A stretch of DNA of 29,389 nucleotides from an uncultured Clostridium sp. (GCA_948466265.1 CAOJZU010000018.1:1-29389), one strand, 5' to 3'. Numbered from the stretch's first letter, positions 1 to 9,206 are shown. The notes: generated from the sequence alone by a model not told the origin. Numbers and translations: made by a program.

Positions 1-48
1 TGCCTTACAAGCAGGAGGTCATAGGTTCGAGCCCTATTGCGCCCACCA
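1..48 (+). tRNA. tRNA-Val(TAC), 5' part missing
   Basis: Only the 3' part of the tRNA is inside the window. It begins in the anticodon stem. The loop reads C-T-T-A-C-A-A, giving anticodon TAC (codon GTA, valine). The T-arm with GGTTCGAGCCC and an encoded CCA end at 46-48 are intact. It is the first of three closely packed tRNA genes that probably share one transcript. Confidence 0.85.
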
Positions 49-57
49 TTTTTTTAC

Positions 58-134
58 GGCCTGGTAGTTCAGTTGGTTAGAACGCTAGCCTGTCACGCTA
101 GAGGTCGACGGTTCGAGCCCGTTCCAGGTCGCCA
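58..134 (+). tRNA. tRNA-Asp(GTC)
   Basis: A complete cloverleaf. The acceptor GGCCTGG pairs with CCAGGTC (one G-T pair), the anticodon loop is CTGTCAC (anticodon GTC), the T-loop contains GGTTCGAGCCC, and CCA is encoded. It lies ten bases after the preceding tRNA. Confidence 0.95.
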
Positions 135-141
135 TTTTTTT

Positions 142-217
142 GCCTTGATAGCTCAGTTGGTAGAGCAAAGGACTGAAAATCCTTGTGTCACTGGTTCGAT
201 TCCAGTTCAAGGCACCA
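142..217 (+). tRNA. tRNA-Phe(GAA)
   Basis: A complete cloverleaf. The acceptor GCCTTGA pairs with TCAAGGC, the anticodon loop is CTGAAAA (anticodon GAA), and CCA is encoded at 215-217. It is the last tRNA of the cluster and is followed directly by an intrinsic terminator. Confidence 0.95.
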
Positions 218-223
218 AAATAA

Positions 224-249
224 AGTCAGCAATTTTGCTGGCTTTTTTG
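224..249 (+). terminator. Intrinsic terminator of the tRNA cluster
   Basis: GTCAGCAA, a short loop, then TTGCTGGC and TTTTTT. It is a compact hairpin with a U-run just downstream of tRNA-Phe. Confidence 0.85.
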
Positions 250-261
250 TTTCATATTTTT

Positions 262-708
262 TTAATTTATATCTAATATATAAACATATCTTTTGCCATC
301 TTTAGTCAATAATTTAAATCCTTTTTTTATATAAAAACTTATTCCACTTTGAAAATTCTCCCAAGTTTCTACTATTACCTTCTTATATTTATTTTCTTTT
401 ATTGTTTCCATAATTCCATTATATAACTGATTTGCAATTCCTTTTCCTCTATATTCTTTATATAAATATACCCTTTTTAATTCCACTACTTTATTATCAA
501 CTTTTTTATATGCCATACTTCCTATAATTCTACCTTCATCTATAGCTAATAATATTTTATCATATTCTTTAACTCCTAAAATTCTTATTTCTTCTTCCCA
601 TTCTTTATACCCATACTCTTCTACTGAAACTTTTATCCATAATTCAATTAACTCTTCTTTATCATTTTTTTCATATTCTCTTATCTCATACATTTTCTTA
701 TTCCTCAT
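262..708 (-). CDS. GNAT family N-acetyltransferase
   Basis: A 148-residue protein of GNAT size. It probably transfers an acetyl group from acetyl-CoA to an amine; the substrate cannot be told. The acetyl-CoA binding motif is visible as YRGKGIA (around residues 86-92), after a beta-strand segment (VELKRVYLYKE) typical of the fold core. The start at 708 overlaps the stop of the upstream glycosyltransferase (ATGA-type overlap), so the two are translationally coupled; a second ATG five codons later is also possible. It contains no in-frame CGG and reads without interruption. It could modify a sugar or peptide related to the neighbouring glycosyltransferase, but that is inference from position only. 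Confidence 0.8.
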   Translation of the reverse strand: MRNKKMYEIREYEKNDKEELIELWIKVSVEEYGYKEWEEEIRILGVKEYDKILLAIDEGRIIGSMAYKKVDNKVVELKRVYLYKEYRGKGIANQLYNGIMETIKENKYKKVIVETWENFQSGISFYIKKGFKLLTKDGKRYVYILDIN

Positions 709-1859
709 ATATTTCTCATATTATATAATATCTCACAAAAGTTGTTATAATAATCAGGTGCATCATAACTCTTTACAATTTCTTCTGAATGTTTTCCCAT
801 TTTTTTGCGCAAGCCTTTATCAGCTATTAGTTTATCTAATGCAATACTTAAATTAGAAATAAATTTCTCATCTCTTTTAACTATAATCGCATTACTCTCA
901 TCAACTATATCTGGTATTGCACCTGCATCAGAAGTAATCAATGGTAGTCTACTTGCCATTGCCTCTAATACAGTCAAGCCAAATGGTTCTTCGAATATTG
1001 AAGGAATAACTGCTATATCAGATATATTATGTATTCTATATAATTCTTTATTAGGTATAAAACCTGTAAATATTATTCTGTCTTTCACTTCTTCTGCTAT
1101 TTTGAATAACTCTTCTTCAAAAGGTGTTTTCACTTGTTTTGCATAATTGCAATTCCCCATAATTATCAATTTGCATTTTGATATGCTTTTAATTTGTTTA
1201 AATGCTAGTATCAACTCTTTTACACCTTTTTCAGCAATTGTTCTACCACAAAAGTTGATTACAATATCATCTTCTGAAATATTATATTTTTCTCTTAGCT
1301 TTTTCTTTTCACTTTCATTGATTTTTTTTGAAAACTCTTCTAAATGAATAGCATTTTCTAGTGGTATTATACATTCTTTTGGTATATCTGTTTGATTGTA
1401 ATAACAATTAGCAATAAAATGACTTACAACTATTATAGCTCTATAGTATTTATGTAATTCTTTTTCAATAGCTGCACCATGCAAATATGTTATTCGTTTA
1501 TTGTATGGAATTGAAGGAATTATATGTTGTTTTCTTCCACCTTGTATAATAACATAATCAAATTTCTTATCTTGAATAGCTTTTTCTACATTATTCATAT
1601 ATTCTTCCAAAATACTATCTGTTGCTGAATAATCATATTTTTCTTCCTTTAAATTAATTGGTATATATATAAATTTTGAATATTTATATTTCTTACTATC
1701 TTCTATAGCTAATTCATCATAAACAGAAATAAATGTCAAATCAATTTTATATTCTTTCTCATTTTCATCTGCTAAAAATGTTGCCAATTGTTCCACTGCT
1801 CCACCTTTCACAGCTGGCACAGGAAAAAATCTTGGCATTACTATGCAAACTTTTAACAT
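705..1859 (-). CDS. GT4-family glycosyltransferase (GT-B fold)
   Basis: A 384-residue cytoplasmic or membrane-associated glycosyltransferase that moves a sugar from a nucleotide-sugar donor. The N-terminal half has the acceptor-side Rossmann segment with a glycine-rich loop (KGGAVEQL). The C-terminal half has the donor-binding GT-B domain, beginning near INFCGRTIAEKGV. The GT4 EX7E signature is seen in EEPFGLTVLEAMA, followed by LITSDAGAIPDIV. The length is normal for the family. The start is supported by AGGAGG seven bases upstream and by a consensus promoter at 1890-1918. The acceptor is unknown; exopolysaccharide or surface glycan synthesis is the usual role. It contains no in-frame CGG. 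Confidence 0.88.
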   Translation of the reverse strand: MLKVCIVMPRFFPVPAVKGGAVEQLATFLADENEKEYKIDLTFISVYDELAIEDSKKYKYSKFIYIPINLKEEKYDYSATDSILEEYMNNVEKAIQDKKFDYVIIQGGRKQHIIPSIPYNKRITYLHGAAIEKELHKYYRAIIVVSHFIANCYYNQTDIPKECIIPLENAIHLEEFSKKINESEKKKLREKYNISEDDIVINFCGRTIAEKGVKELILAFKQIKSISKCKLIIMGNCNYAKQVKTPFEEELFKIAEEVKDRIIFTGFIPNKELYRIHNISDIAVIPSIFEEPFGLTVLEAMASRLPLITSDAGAIPDIVDESNAIIVKRDEKFISNLSIALDKLIADKGLRKKMGKHSEEIVKSYDAPDYYNNFCEILYNMRNI

Positions 1860-1889
1860 ATATTCCTCCTATATATAAATATAGTACAT

Positions 1890-1918
1890 ATTTTATCATT
1901 AAACATCCTCTATGTCAA
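1890..1918 (-). promoter_or_regulatory. Sigma-A promoter of the glycosyltransferase-GNAT pair
   Basis: On the minus strand, TTGACA and TAAAAT separated by exactly 17 bases, about 30 bases upstream of the glycosyltransferase ATG. Confidence 0.8.
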
Positions 1919-1996
1919 ACTTACATACTATAGCTTCTTATTCCATTGTACTTTTAATTTTTCTAAAAAAGTAATAAACAATTTAATCATAAAATC

Positions 1997-2025
1997 TTGA
2001 CAAAACACTTAAAAAAGTGTAAAAT
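1997..2025 (+). promoter_or_regulatory. Sigma-A promoter of tRNA-His/tRNA-Gln
   Basis: TTGACA, 17 bases, then TAAAAT, ending 34 bases before tRNA-His. A perfect -35 box is fitting for a stable-RNA promoter. Confidence 0.85.
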
Positions 2026-2059
2026 TATATGAGTATTTATTTAAAGTACTTATATAATC

Positions 2060-2137
2060 GGTGGATGTAGCGTAGCTGGTTAACGCGCCAGTTTGTGGCA
2101 CTGGAGACCGTGGGTTCGAGTCCCATCTTCCACCCCA
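2060..2137 (+). tRNA. tRNA-His(GTG)
   Basis: The anticodon loop TTGTGGC gives GTG. The extra 5' G (position -1) opposite C73 that is typical of tRNA-His is present at 2060/2134, and CCA is encoded at 2135-2137. It is transcribed from the promoter at 1997. Confidence 0.93.
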
Positions 2138-2154
2138 GTAAAATTTTTATATAT

Positions 2155-2229
2155 TGGGCTGTAGCCAAGCGGTAAGGCAGTAGACTTTGACTCTACCATG
2201 CGCTAGTTCGAATCTAGCCAGCCCAGCCA
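2155..2229 (+). tRNA. tRNA-Gln(TTG)
   Basis: The acceptor TGGGCTG pairs with CAGCCCA, the anticodon loop CTTTGAC gives TTG, and CCA is encoded. It lies 23 bases before the GtrA-like gene with no terminator visible between them, so the protein gene is probably transcribed from the tRNA promoter. Confidence 0.93.
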
Positions 2230-2252
2230 TTTTTTTATTTGTGGGAGTAGTC

Positions 2253-2675
2253 ATGGAAAAACTAAATGAACTTATAAAAAAAGTATTAACAAAAGAAGTT
2301 ATTCTTTATATAATATTTGGTGTTCTTACTACTATTGTTAATCTTGTAGTTTTTTATCTACTTACTACTTTTACATCACTTGATGAGAATTTATCAAACA
2401 TAATTGCAATAATTACTTGTGTTCTATTTGCATATTTTACAAACAGAAAATTTGTATTTAATTCTACTGCAAACACTTTCAAAGAAAAATTTCAGGAATT
2501 TTATAAATTTATGTTAGGACGTGCCTTTACTATGGTAATTGAGGCAGTTGGGTTTTATCTATTATTTAGCATAATAGGAATTCAAGAAATGATAAGTAAA
2601 GTTTTAATTTCTATTATAGTAATCATTTTAAACTTTTTTATTAGTAAATTTTTTGCATTTAAAAAAACAAATTAG
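2253..2675 (+). CDS. GtrA-like small membrane protein
   Basis: A 140-residue membrane protein with four predicted hydrophobic segments: about residues 15-35 (ILYIIFGVLTTIVNLVVFYL), 45-62, 85-105 and 115-135. The family signature is the motif AYFTNRKFVF after the second segment. GtrA/DPMS-like proteins are thought to help move lipid-linked sugars across the membrane, which suits the neighbouring glycosyltransferase on the opposite strand. The ATG at 2253 is chosen because GGGAG lies just upstream and the longer ORF runs back into tRNA-Gln. It contains no in-frame CGG. Confidence 0.85.
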   Translation: MEKLNELIKKVLTKEVILYIIFGVLTTIVNLVVFYLLTTFTSLDENLSNIIAIITCVLFAYFTNRKFVFNSTANTFKEKFQEFYKFMLGRAFTMVIEAVGFYLLFSIIGIQEMISKVLISIIVIILNFFISKFFAFKKTN

Positions 2676-2730
2676 ATATATAACTTTAGTTTGGAGCTAA
2701 CTTTTATTTTAGGAGGTAGCTTTTAAATTT

Positions 2731-3324
2731 ATGAACAATTTTATTTCTTATTGTTTCATTTTTATTATAATTATTAGTGTTTTTATATCAGTTTTTAGTT
2801 CTTCTATATTAACTGATTATTCTATCTATCGGCATAAATAGTGAAGATATCTTTGTGTCAGATTCTGGATATACTTGGCCACTACCTGGAAAATACTATA
2901 TTTCTTCATACTTTGGATACAGAGATTTAAATTTAATTGGCTCTGTACCATTTCATTCAGGAATTGATATACCAGGAAATGAAGGAACTTATTTTGTATC
3001 TGCAATAGCCCGGGAAAGTAACTTATATTGGCTTTAGTGGAAGCCGGTCGGATATACTATAACAATAGAAAATAACAATTTAAAAATGATTTATTGTCAT
3101 GTATCTCCAGATTTTATAGTAAATGTACGGAGATTTAGTCGATCAGTCTCAAGTTATTCGGTCAAATAGGTCCTTTTAATGTATATGATGTAATAAATAA
3201 TCCATACAAAGACAAAAATGGTAATCCTACAAATGGCTCAACAACTGGTTGTCATTTGCATTTTGCAATAAAAAAAGATGGAATAGCTGTAAACCCATTA
3301 GATTTTGTAGATATAAAACTTTAA
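2731..3324 (+). CDS. M23 (lysostaphin-type) peptidase, six +1 CGG shifts needed
   Basis: A secreted or membrane-anchored zinc endopeptidase predicted to cut peptidoglycan cross-bridges. In the standard frame it is broken repeatedly. Skipping the C of each in-frame CGG (2830-2832, 3011-3013, 3045-3047, 3049-3051, 3128-3130, 3159-3161) gives one 195-residue protein. It has an N-terminal hydrophobic segment (residues about 5-28), then the M23 core with FHSGIDIPG (H and D zinc ligands), IYCHVSPDF, and the C-terminal GCHLHFA motif carrying the HxH ligand. Each skipped C precedes a glycine codon. The ATG at 2731 follows AGGAGG at 2711, a rather long spacing. A pseudogene is the alternative, but six insertions of one kind at glycine codons with no other lesion argue against decay. 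Confidence 0.82.
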
Positions 3325-3353
3325 AAAAGACGACATGCTTTACATATCGTCTT
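3321..3353 (-). terminator. Terminator of the zinc-ribbon gene, between convergent genes
   Basis: On the minus strand AAGACGA pairs with TCGTCTT and is followed by a T-run just past the stop at 3340. On the plus strand the same hairpin follows the M23 peptidase stop, so it may serve both genes. Confidence 0.75.
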
Positions 3354-3879
3354 CTCCTTCTATCTCATCATCATCTTCGTCGTCATCTATTTCTTCTTCA
3401 TGATGATGTTTACATTCCCCATGTTTACAGCTATCATGTTCTCCATGACCACATTCTCCTCCACATTCATGCATACAACATTCATCTTCTTCATTTTCAT
3501 GCCAGTCCAATTCAATTAAGTTTCCACATTCTGGACATCTGATTTCATGCTCTAGTCCACTTTCAAAATCTTCTATAAATTCTGTATTGCAGTATGGACA
3601 TATTATTTCAAAATCACAATCTGAAGGAACAAATACTTCCTTTTCTAAATCGCTCATCATCTTTTCCATTTTTGCAACTTTTTTACTTAGCTCTTTTTCT
3701 CTATCTATCATAACATTAAGTCTATCAAAACTAAGTTCTGTAAGTTTATCAACTTCCTCTAAAAATATCAATGCTATATTATATACTTGCGATTTTATAT
3801 AATCTAAATCCTCTTTACTTTTTATATTTTCTTCTAAATCTGTTATAATGTTATTGAATTTCTTTTTCAAATCTGCCAT
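3340..3879 (-). CDS. CD1247-type N-terminal domain protein with zinc ribbon and His/acidic tail
   Basis: A 179-residue cytoplasmic protein of unknown function. Residues 1-90 are a charged helical, coiled-coil-like domain resembling the conserved protein often found beside efp in clostridia. Residues about 92-125 form a zinc ribbon with CPYC and CPECG knuckles. The last 45 residues are a low-complexity tail rich in Cys, His, Asp and Glu (for example CCMHECGGECGHGEHD and KHHHEEE), suggesting metal binding or buffering. It follows efp by 12 bases and is probably co-transcribed with it. No signal peptide is visible and no in-frame CGG is present. Confidence 0.75.
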   Translation of the reverse strand: MADLKKKFNNIITDLEENIKSKEDLDYIKSQVYNIALIFLEEVDKLTELSFDRLNVMIDREKELSKKVAKMEKMMSDLEKEVFVPSDCDFEIICPYCNTEFIEDFESGLEHEIRCPECGNLIELDWHENEEDECCMHECGGECGHGEHDSCKHGECKHHHEEEIDDDEDDDEIEGEDDM

Positions 3880-3891
3880 TTACAAAACTCC

Positions 3892-4458
3892 TTAAACTCT
3901 TTCCATATATTCGCCAGTTCTTGTGTCTATTCTTATTATATCCCCTATCTCAACAAATAAAGGAACACTTATCTCTAATCCATTTTCTAATTTTGCAGGT
4001 TTTCCTGATGTTGTAGTAGTATTTCCACTGAAACCTGGCTCTGTATATGTAACCTCAAGTTCAACAAACATTGGTGGCTCTACTGAAAAAACTTTACCTT
4101 TAAATGATAATGTTTTTACATTCATATTTTCTTTTATGTATTTTAGGCTATCTCCTAATTGGTCTTTATTAAGTGGTAATTGTTCATATGTCTCATTATC
4201 CATAAAGTAATATAAATCACCATCATTATAAAGATATTGCATATCTCTTTTTTCTACTTCTGCACCTTGCAATTTTTCTGATGGGTTAAAAGTTCTTTCT
4301 ATTACTGCTCCTGTTATTACATTTTTTATCTTTGTTCTAACAAAAGCTGCTCCTTTTCCTGGTTTTACGTGTTGGAATTCAACTACTTTAAATACTTGAC
4401 TATCTAATTCAAATGTTGTTCCGTTTCTTAAATCTCCTGCCATATATACTTCTGCCAT
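3892..4458 (-). CDS. efp: Translation elongation factor P
   Basis: A 188-residue EF-P, which binds between the ribosomal P and E sites and relieves stalling at polyproline stretches. The N-terminal KOW-like domain carries the loop [10 protein letters not shown], whose lysine is the residue that projects to the peptidyl-transferase centre and is modified in many bacteria. The central and C-terminal OB domains are complete, ending in [17 protein letters not shown]. The start is supported by AGGAGG just upstream and the promoter at 4513-4541. The gene reads cleanly with no in-frame CGG, in contrast to several neighbours. Confidence 0.97.
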   Translation of the reverse strand: MAEVYMAGDLRNGTTFELDSQVFKVVEFQHVKPGKGAAFVRTKIKNVITGAVIERTFNPSEKLQGAEVEKRDMQYLYNDGDLYYFMDNETYEQLPLNKDQLGDSLKYIKENMNVKTLSFKGKVFSVEPPMFVELEVTYTEPGFSGNTTTTSGKPAKLENGLEISVPLFVEIGDIIRIDTRTGEYMERV

Positions 4459-4512
4459 AACTATTTCCTCCTTATATTTTTCATCTCTATTTATTATAAT
4501 TAATTCTTATTT

Positions 4513-4541
4513 ATTTTATACTATTTTTTTAAGAAAATCAA
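4513..4541 (-). promoter_or_regulatory. Probable sigma-A promoter of efp
   Basis: On the minus strand TTGATT, 17 bases, then TAAAAT, about 55 bases upstream of the efp start. Confidence 0.65.
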
Positions 4542-4581
4542 TACTTTGACGGCTTATTTATTGAAATACTTAATTTTTAAT

Positions 4582-4614
4582 GTGTGCCAATGGGGACGTA
4601 GATGTTTGGCACAC
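4582..4614. repeat. REP-like hairpin, copy 1
   Basis: GTGTGCCAA and TTGGCACAC arms enclose a conserved core containing GGGGACGTAGATG. It ends six bases from the transposase stop codon. It lies in the opposite orientation to copies 2 (5433-5463) and 3 (10530-10560). On the plus strand it is followed by a T-run, so it could also terminate transcription. Confidence 0.85.
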
Positions 4615-4619
4615 TTTTT

Positions 4620-5252
4620 CTACTTATTATATATTCTTCTTACTTTTTCTCTATCTAAATTAATTGCTTTAGCTATCTTTCTAAATGAAATATTATATTT
4701 CTTCCTTAATACGCTTATTAATTCTTTCAGTTTTATATTATCACTTTTTAAGTCCACTAAATTCATATTGTTCTTTTGTAAGAATTCTTGTATAACATTT
4801 CTACATATTTCTTCTGTATCTTTGTCTTCATCTATAAAATCGTAATTATCCTCTAATTCAATATTAATTTTTATGTAATTTGAATATGGATATTCAGACG
4901 CCTTCTTACAGATATTTGCTTTTACTGGATTATCATAAATATATTTCATACAATTATATAACTGTACTTGACTATAAATTCCTTCTGATTTGTATCTATT
5001 TCTAAATACATATCCTACTCTTTTATATTTAGAATTATAATATTTAGCATACTTAGTATTAAGTCTTTGCATATATTTGCTTAAATCTTTTATGTTTTCC
5101 GTTTCTATTAATATGTGTGAATGATTGTTCATTATGCAATATGCTATAATATTAATTTTATGTTCATCTTTAAACTTATACATCATACTAATATAATATT
5201 TTATATCTTTCGGCTTATCAAATATGTAGTTTTTATTAATTCCTTGTGTCAT
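4620..5252 (-). CDS. REP-associated tyrosine transposase (IS200/Y1-like)
   Basis: A single-stranded-DNA transposase of the HUH/Y1 superfamily that acts on REP hairpins. The intact frame gives 210 residues. The HUH motif is NNHSHILIE (around residues 41-49). A catalytic tyrosine candidate lies in the segment YIYDNPVKANICKKASEY, typical of this group. The C-terminus has a helical, DNA-binding-like region (RKKYNISFRKIAKAINLDRE). The family normally starts further upstream with a MPRxPR segment. Here GTG at 5299 would give VPRFPRNYLK, but it joins the intact frame only if one A is added to the AAAA run at 5270-5273, so the N-terminus may be frameshifted or lost. This is not a CGG event. The gene is flanked by inverted REP copies. 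Confidence 0.82.
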   Translation of the reverse strand: MTQGINKNYIFDKPKDIKYYISMMYKFKDEHKINIIAYCIMNNHSHILIETENIKDLSKYMQRLNTKYAKYYNSKYKRVGYVFRNRYKSEGIYSQVQLYNCMKYIYDNPVKANICKKASEYPYSNYIKINIELEDNYDFIDEDKDTEEICRNVIQEFLQKNNMNLVDLKSDNIKLKELISVLRKKYNISFRKIAKAINLDREKVRRIYNK

Positions 5253-5432
5253 TATATGAAAAAAAGATGTTTTAGATAATTTCGTGGAAATCTTGGCACA
5301 AATAGTCCCCCTTTTGAAATAAAAAATTAAGATTAAAAAAATAAATGTGATATAAATATTTATAATTATACCACATTATTATTTATTTGTTTGTCGAATT
5401 TTGTAACTTTATTCATTTTATTTTTGATTTTT

Positions 5433-5463
5433 GTGTCAAATGTCTACGTCCCCATTGGCACAC
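5433..5463. repeat. REP-like hairpin, copy 2
   Basis: GTGTCAAATGTCTACGTCC continues into CCATTGGCACAC. It shares the core CTACGTCCCCATTGGCACA with copy 3 and is the reverse complement of the copy 1 core. With copy 1 it brackets the transposase, giving a unit of about 880 bases. Confidence 0.85.
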
Positions 5464-5464
5464 T

Positions 5465-5506
5465 TTCGTCTGGTGCGACAATTTTACTTAGGTGGAGCGT
5501 TTTAGG
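5465..5506. repeat. Direct repeat, probable distal att site
   Basis: TTCGTCTGGTGCGAC, then an ATTTTACTTA block and TGGAGC. It matches the sequence at 8933-8972, which covers the 3' end and flank of tRNA-Thr. The first 26 bases differ at one position, and the part after that, corresponding to the tRNA 3' end, is more diverged. The rest of 5300-5735, apart from REP copy 2 and the terminator below, is AT-rich with no gene that I can see; an imperfect palindrome with AATGTG and CACATT arms sits at 5343-5376. Confidence 0.6.
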
Positions 5507-5650
5507 AGGTTATTTACGAAAAATATGCCTATTTTTCATAGTGTTCCTCCCACTTTTTACTCAAAAAAATAATTGACTCATCAACTGTTGAAATTAATAT
5601 ATCACAGAATTTATAATTTGTATATATTAAATTACTTTTTTATTTTGTAT

Positions 5651-5693
5651 TTTTTAAAAGGAAAACGCAAGCCAATTCTGACTTACTTTTTCC
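5651..5693 (-). terminator. Probable terminator of the 5736-6098 gene
   Basis: On the minus strand GGAAAAAGTAAG pairs, with wobble, to CTTGCGTTTTCC, followed by TTTTAAAAA. Confidence 0.6.
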
Positions 5694-5735
5694 TTTTTTG
5701 CTTACTGTCTAGCAATTGGTCATTTAATTTTCTCT

Positions 5736-6098
5736 TTATTCCTCTATAACAGAAATTTTTAATATTCCAGGTTCATCGCCACAAAAGTCAAGCCCTGTTT
5801 TTAATAATATAGACGATGTCTCATCATAATAATCTTCTCTGCTTTCTAGACTAGCATAAAGTTTGACTTCTTCTTTGTCATTCTGAATAGCTCTCTTAAC
5901 TGATAATAAGTCGGATACAATAATTGCATATTTTTTAGGATTGCAATCATCAAGATCCTTAAACGTATTACCTATAAGATTACCATTGTGCAGATCATAT
6001 TCTGCTCTCAATTCAAGATGACGTAAAAGCTCTCGCCGATAGAATTTGATTCCCCGATTAATGACCTTCACTGCTTTTTTTCTTGTTGCTTCATTCAT
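5736..6098 (-). CDS. Hypothetical protein, CGG-as-Arg cassette gene
   Basis: A 120-residue soluble, charged protein that I do not recognise. The ATG at 6098 is chosen because GAGAGG lies at proper spacing; the frame is open further upstream without another good site. Its composition appears richer in GC than its neighbours, and it has its own promoter (6201-6229) and terminator. It contains two in-frame CGG codons, in VINRGIKF and KFYRREL, that must be read as arginine to keep the frame. Skipping C at the first would end translation within about 16 codons. This is the opposite of the pattern in host genes and suggests recent acquisition. It lies inside the putative integrative element. Confidence 0.7.
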   Translation of the reverse strand: MNEATRKKAVKVINRGIKFYRRELLRHLELRAEYDLHNGNLIGNTFKDLDDCNPKKYAIIVSDLLSVKRAIQNDKEEVKLYASLESREDYYDETSSILLKTGLDFCGDEPGILKISVIEE

Positions 6099-6200
6099 AC
6101 AATTTACCTCTCTTCTTTGCTGATTATAAATAATATTTGTACGAAAGAGTTCTCTCTCAGTTATACCTAAGAAAGACATTTTCTGTTTAGTTACATAATT

Positions 6201-6229
6201 ATTATAACATATTTTTCTTTAAAATTCAA
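6201..6229 (-). promoter_or_regulatory. Sigma-A promoter of the 5736-6098 gene
   Basis: On the minus strand TTGAAT, 17 bases, then TATAAT, with a leader of about 100 bases before the ATG. The spacer ends in ATATGT, as in the promoter at 29298-29326. Confidence 0.75.
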
Positions 6230-6237
6230 CTTTAATG

Positions 6238-6564
6238 CTATTTGGAGATAATGCTATAATAAACACTATATATTATTTCAAACGCAACATTTAATTTTTC
6301 TTTTTTACCTATTTCCATTATCTTTGCTAATATAAAAACATCCATATTATCTTTATAAGAAATCATTGCATTTTTATTATAGTTTTTATCAAAAACACAT
6401 AAGAAATTCTTTAATATATCAATTAACTTTTCTTTATCAATTTTTAATTTTATCAAATCACTTTGTATAACAATTATATTTAATTTTAATCTATTTTCGA
6501 TACTTAAACTTTCAAAATATCTTACTAAAACTTTTACATCTTCGCTATTATTTTTTAATATCAT
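6238..6564 (-). CDS. Hypothetical protein of the integrative element
   Basis: A 108-residue, AT-rich protein that I do not recognise. The start at 6564 is preferred over the one at 6585 because AGGAAG lies seven bases before it. It is mostly predicted helical, with no motif or membrane segment that I can identify. It lies downstream of the recombinase in the same direction. The 126 bases between them hold two short dyads (GGGACT/AGTCCC near 6600 and a GGAAAAATT/AAATTTTCC pair), which may be terminators or recombination-site features. Confidence 0.6.
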   Translation of the reverse strand: MILKNNSEDVKVLVRYFESLSIENRLKLNIIVIQSDLIKLKIDKEKLIDILKNFLCVFDKNYNKNAMISYKDNMDVFILAKIMEIGKKEKLNVAFEIIYSVYYSIISK

Positions 6565-6711
6565 TTTTATTCTTCCTTTCATCATTTTATAAAGGGTTTG
6601 GGACTTAGTCCCATAATTCGAATTTTGACTAGGGAGGAAAAATTCAGTGCTTGTTAGGAAGTGTATGTGGGTACAAAAATTGTATTTAGTTTGAAATTTT
6701 CCTCTAATTTT

Positions 6712-8518
<1,807 letters not shown>

Positions 8519-8574
8519 TCACTATTGAATGGAAAGCCACTTAAATAAATTTTAAGCACAAAAAAACTCTAAAA

Positions 8575-8859
8575 TTAAAGTAGCCTTTCTATGTAGTCTT
8601 TTAGTTGAGATAAAGGATATTTGTACCTTAAATCTCCCACATAAAAGTAATCACATTCATTAAAGAATAAAAATAACTTATCTTTAATGATTACTCTATG
8701 TGGTTCTACATACGCTAAGTTTGTATGTTCTATAATTCTTAAACAACCTTCAAATATCATTTCGTGTTCAAGTTTTATAGCATTCAAACTACAAGCCCAT
8801 TCAATTTTAGAGAGCAATTCTCTTTTAATCTTGTTTTTCTTCTTAACAATACTAATCAT
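8575..8859 (-). CDS. Hypothetical protein upstream of the recombinase
   Basis: A 94-residue protein that I do not recognise, with a basic N-terminus (KKKNKIKREL). The start at 8859 follows GGAAGG; the longer frame to 8907 has no clear ribosome-binding site. It lies between tRNA-Thr and the recombinase, in the same direction as the recombinase, which is where excisionase or regulator genes often sit. No helix-turn-helix is obvious. Confidence 0.55.
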   Translation of the reverse strand: MISIVKKKNKIKRELLSKIEWACSLNAIKLEHEMIFEGCLRIIEHTNLAYVEPHRVIIKDKLFLFFNECDYFYVGDLRYKYPLSQLKDYIERLL

Positions 8860-8932
8860 ACCACACCATCCTTCCTTTTTCAAGATAAAGGCATTAAAAA
8901 AAATCAACCTTTACAGTTGATTTATCAATGCC

Positions 8933-8972
8933 TTCGTCTGGTGCGACGATTTTACTTAATGGAGCCATTAGG
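8933..8972. repeat. Direct repeat at the tRNA-Thr 3' end, probable proximal att site
   Basis: TTCGTCTGGTGCGAC plus the ATTTTACTTA block and TGGAGCCATTAGG. It covers the last part of the tRNA-Thr gene and 27 flanking bases. It is the partner of the repeat at 5465-5506; the interval is about 3.5 kb and holds the serine recombinase. Confidence 0.6.
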
Positions 8973-9035
8973 CGGAATCGAACCGCCGACCTACAGGTTA
9001 CGAATCTGTTGCTCTACCAACTGAGCTATAATGGC
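8960..9035 (-). tRNA. tRNA-Thr(CGT)
   Basis: The acceptor GCCATTA pairs with TAATGGC, the anticodon loop TTCGTAA gives CGT (codon ACG), and CCA is encoded at the 3' end. The 3' part overlaps the direct repeat, a common target for integrative elements. Confidence 0.93.
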
Positions 9036-9138
9036 ATGATAATAATTTTATCACAAAAGTTTTAATAAATACATACTTTTTGTTAAAAAATATGCATTTC
9101 TTTTTTCACCAAATTTCTACTATATTTTTTAATATATA

Positions 9139-9167
9139 TTGCCTTTTTTACATAAATATAGTAATAT
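9139..9167 (+). promoter_or_regulatory. Probable promoter of the uracil permease gene
   Basis: TTGCCT, 17 bases, then TAATAT. The leader is under 40 bases and too short for a purine riboswitch or a pyr attenuator. AGGAGG precedes the ATG. Confidence 0.55.
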
Positions 9168-9206
9168 TTTTTTATCATAATAAAAAAATATTAGGAGGAA
9201 ATTTTT

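Noticed and set aside
37..276. 79-residue plus-strand ORF across the first tRNAs
   Set aside because: It overlaps tRNA-Asp and tRNA-Phe and is a by-product of tRNA sequence.
805..1146. Plus-strand ORFs opposite the minus-strand genes
   Set aside because: They are antisense shadows of recognised genes, with no ribosome-binding site or family features. The same applies to similar ORFs throughout.
5343..5376. Palindrome AATGTG...CACATT as an operator
   Set aside because: It is very AT-rich and imperfect, with no adjacent gene whose promoter it would control, so the evidence is too weak.
9036..9206. Purine riboswitch or pyrimidine attenuator before uraA
   Set aside because: The leader after the probable promoter is too short, and no aptamer core or terminator hairpin was seen.
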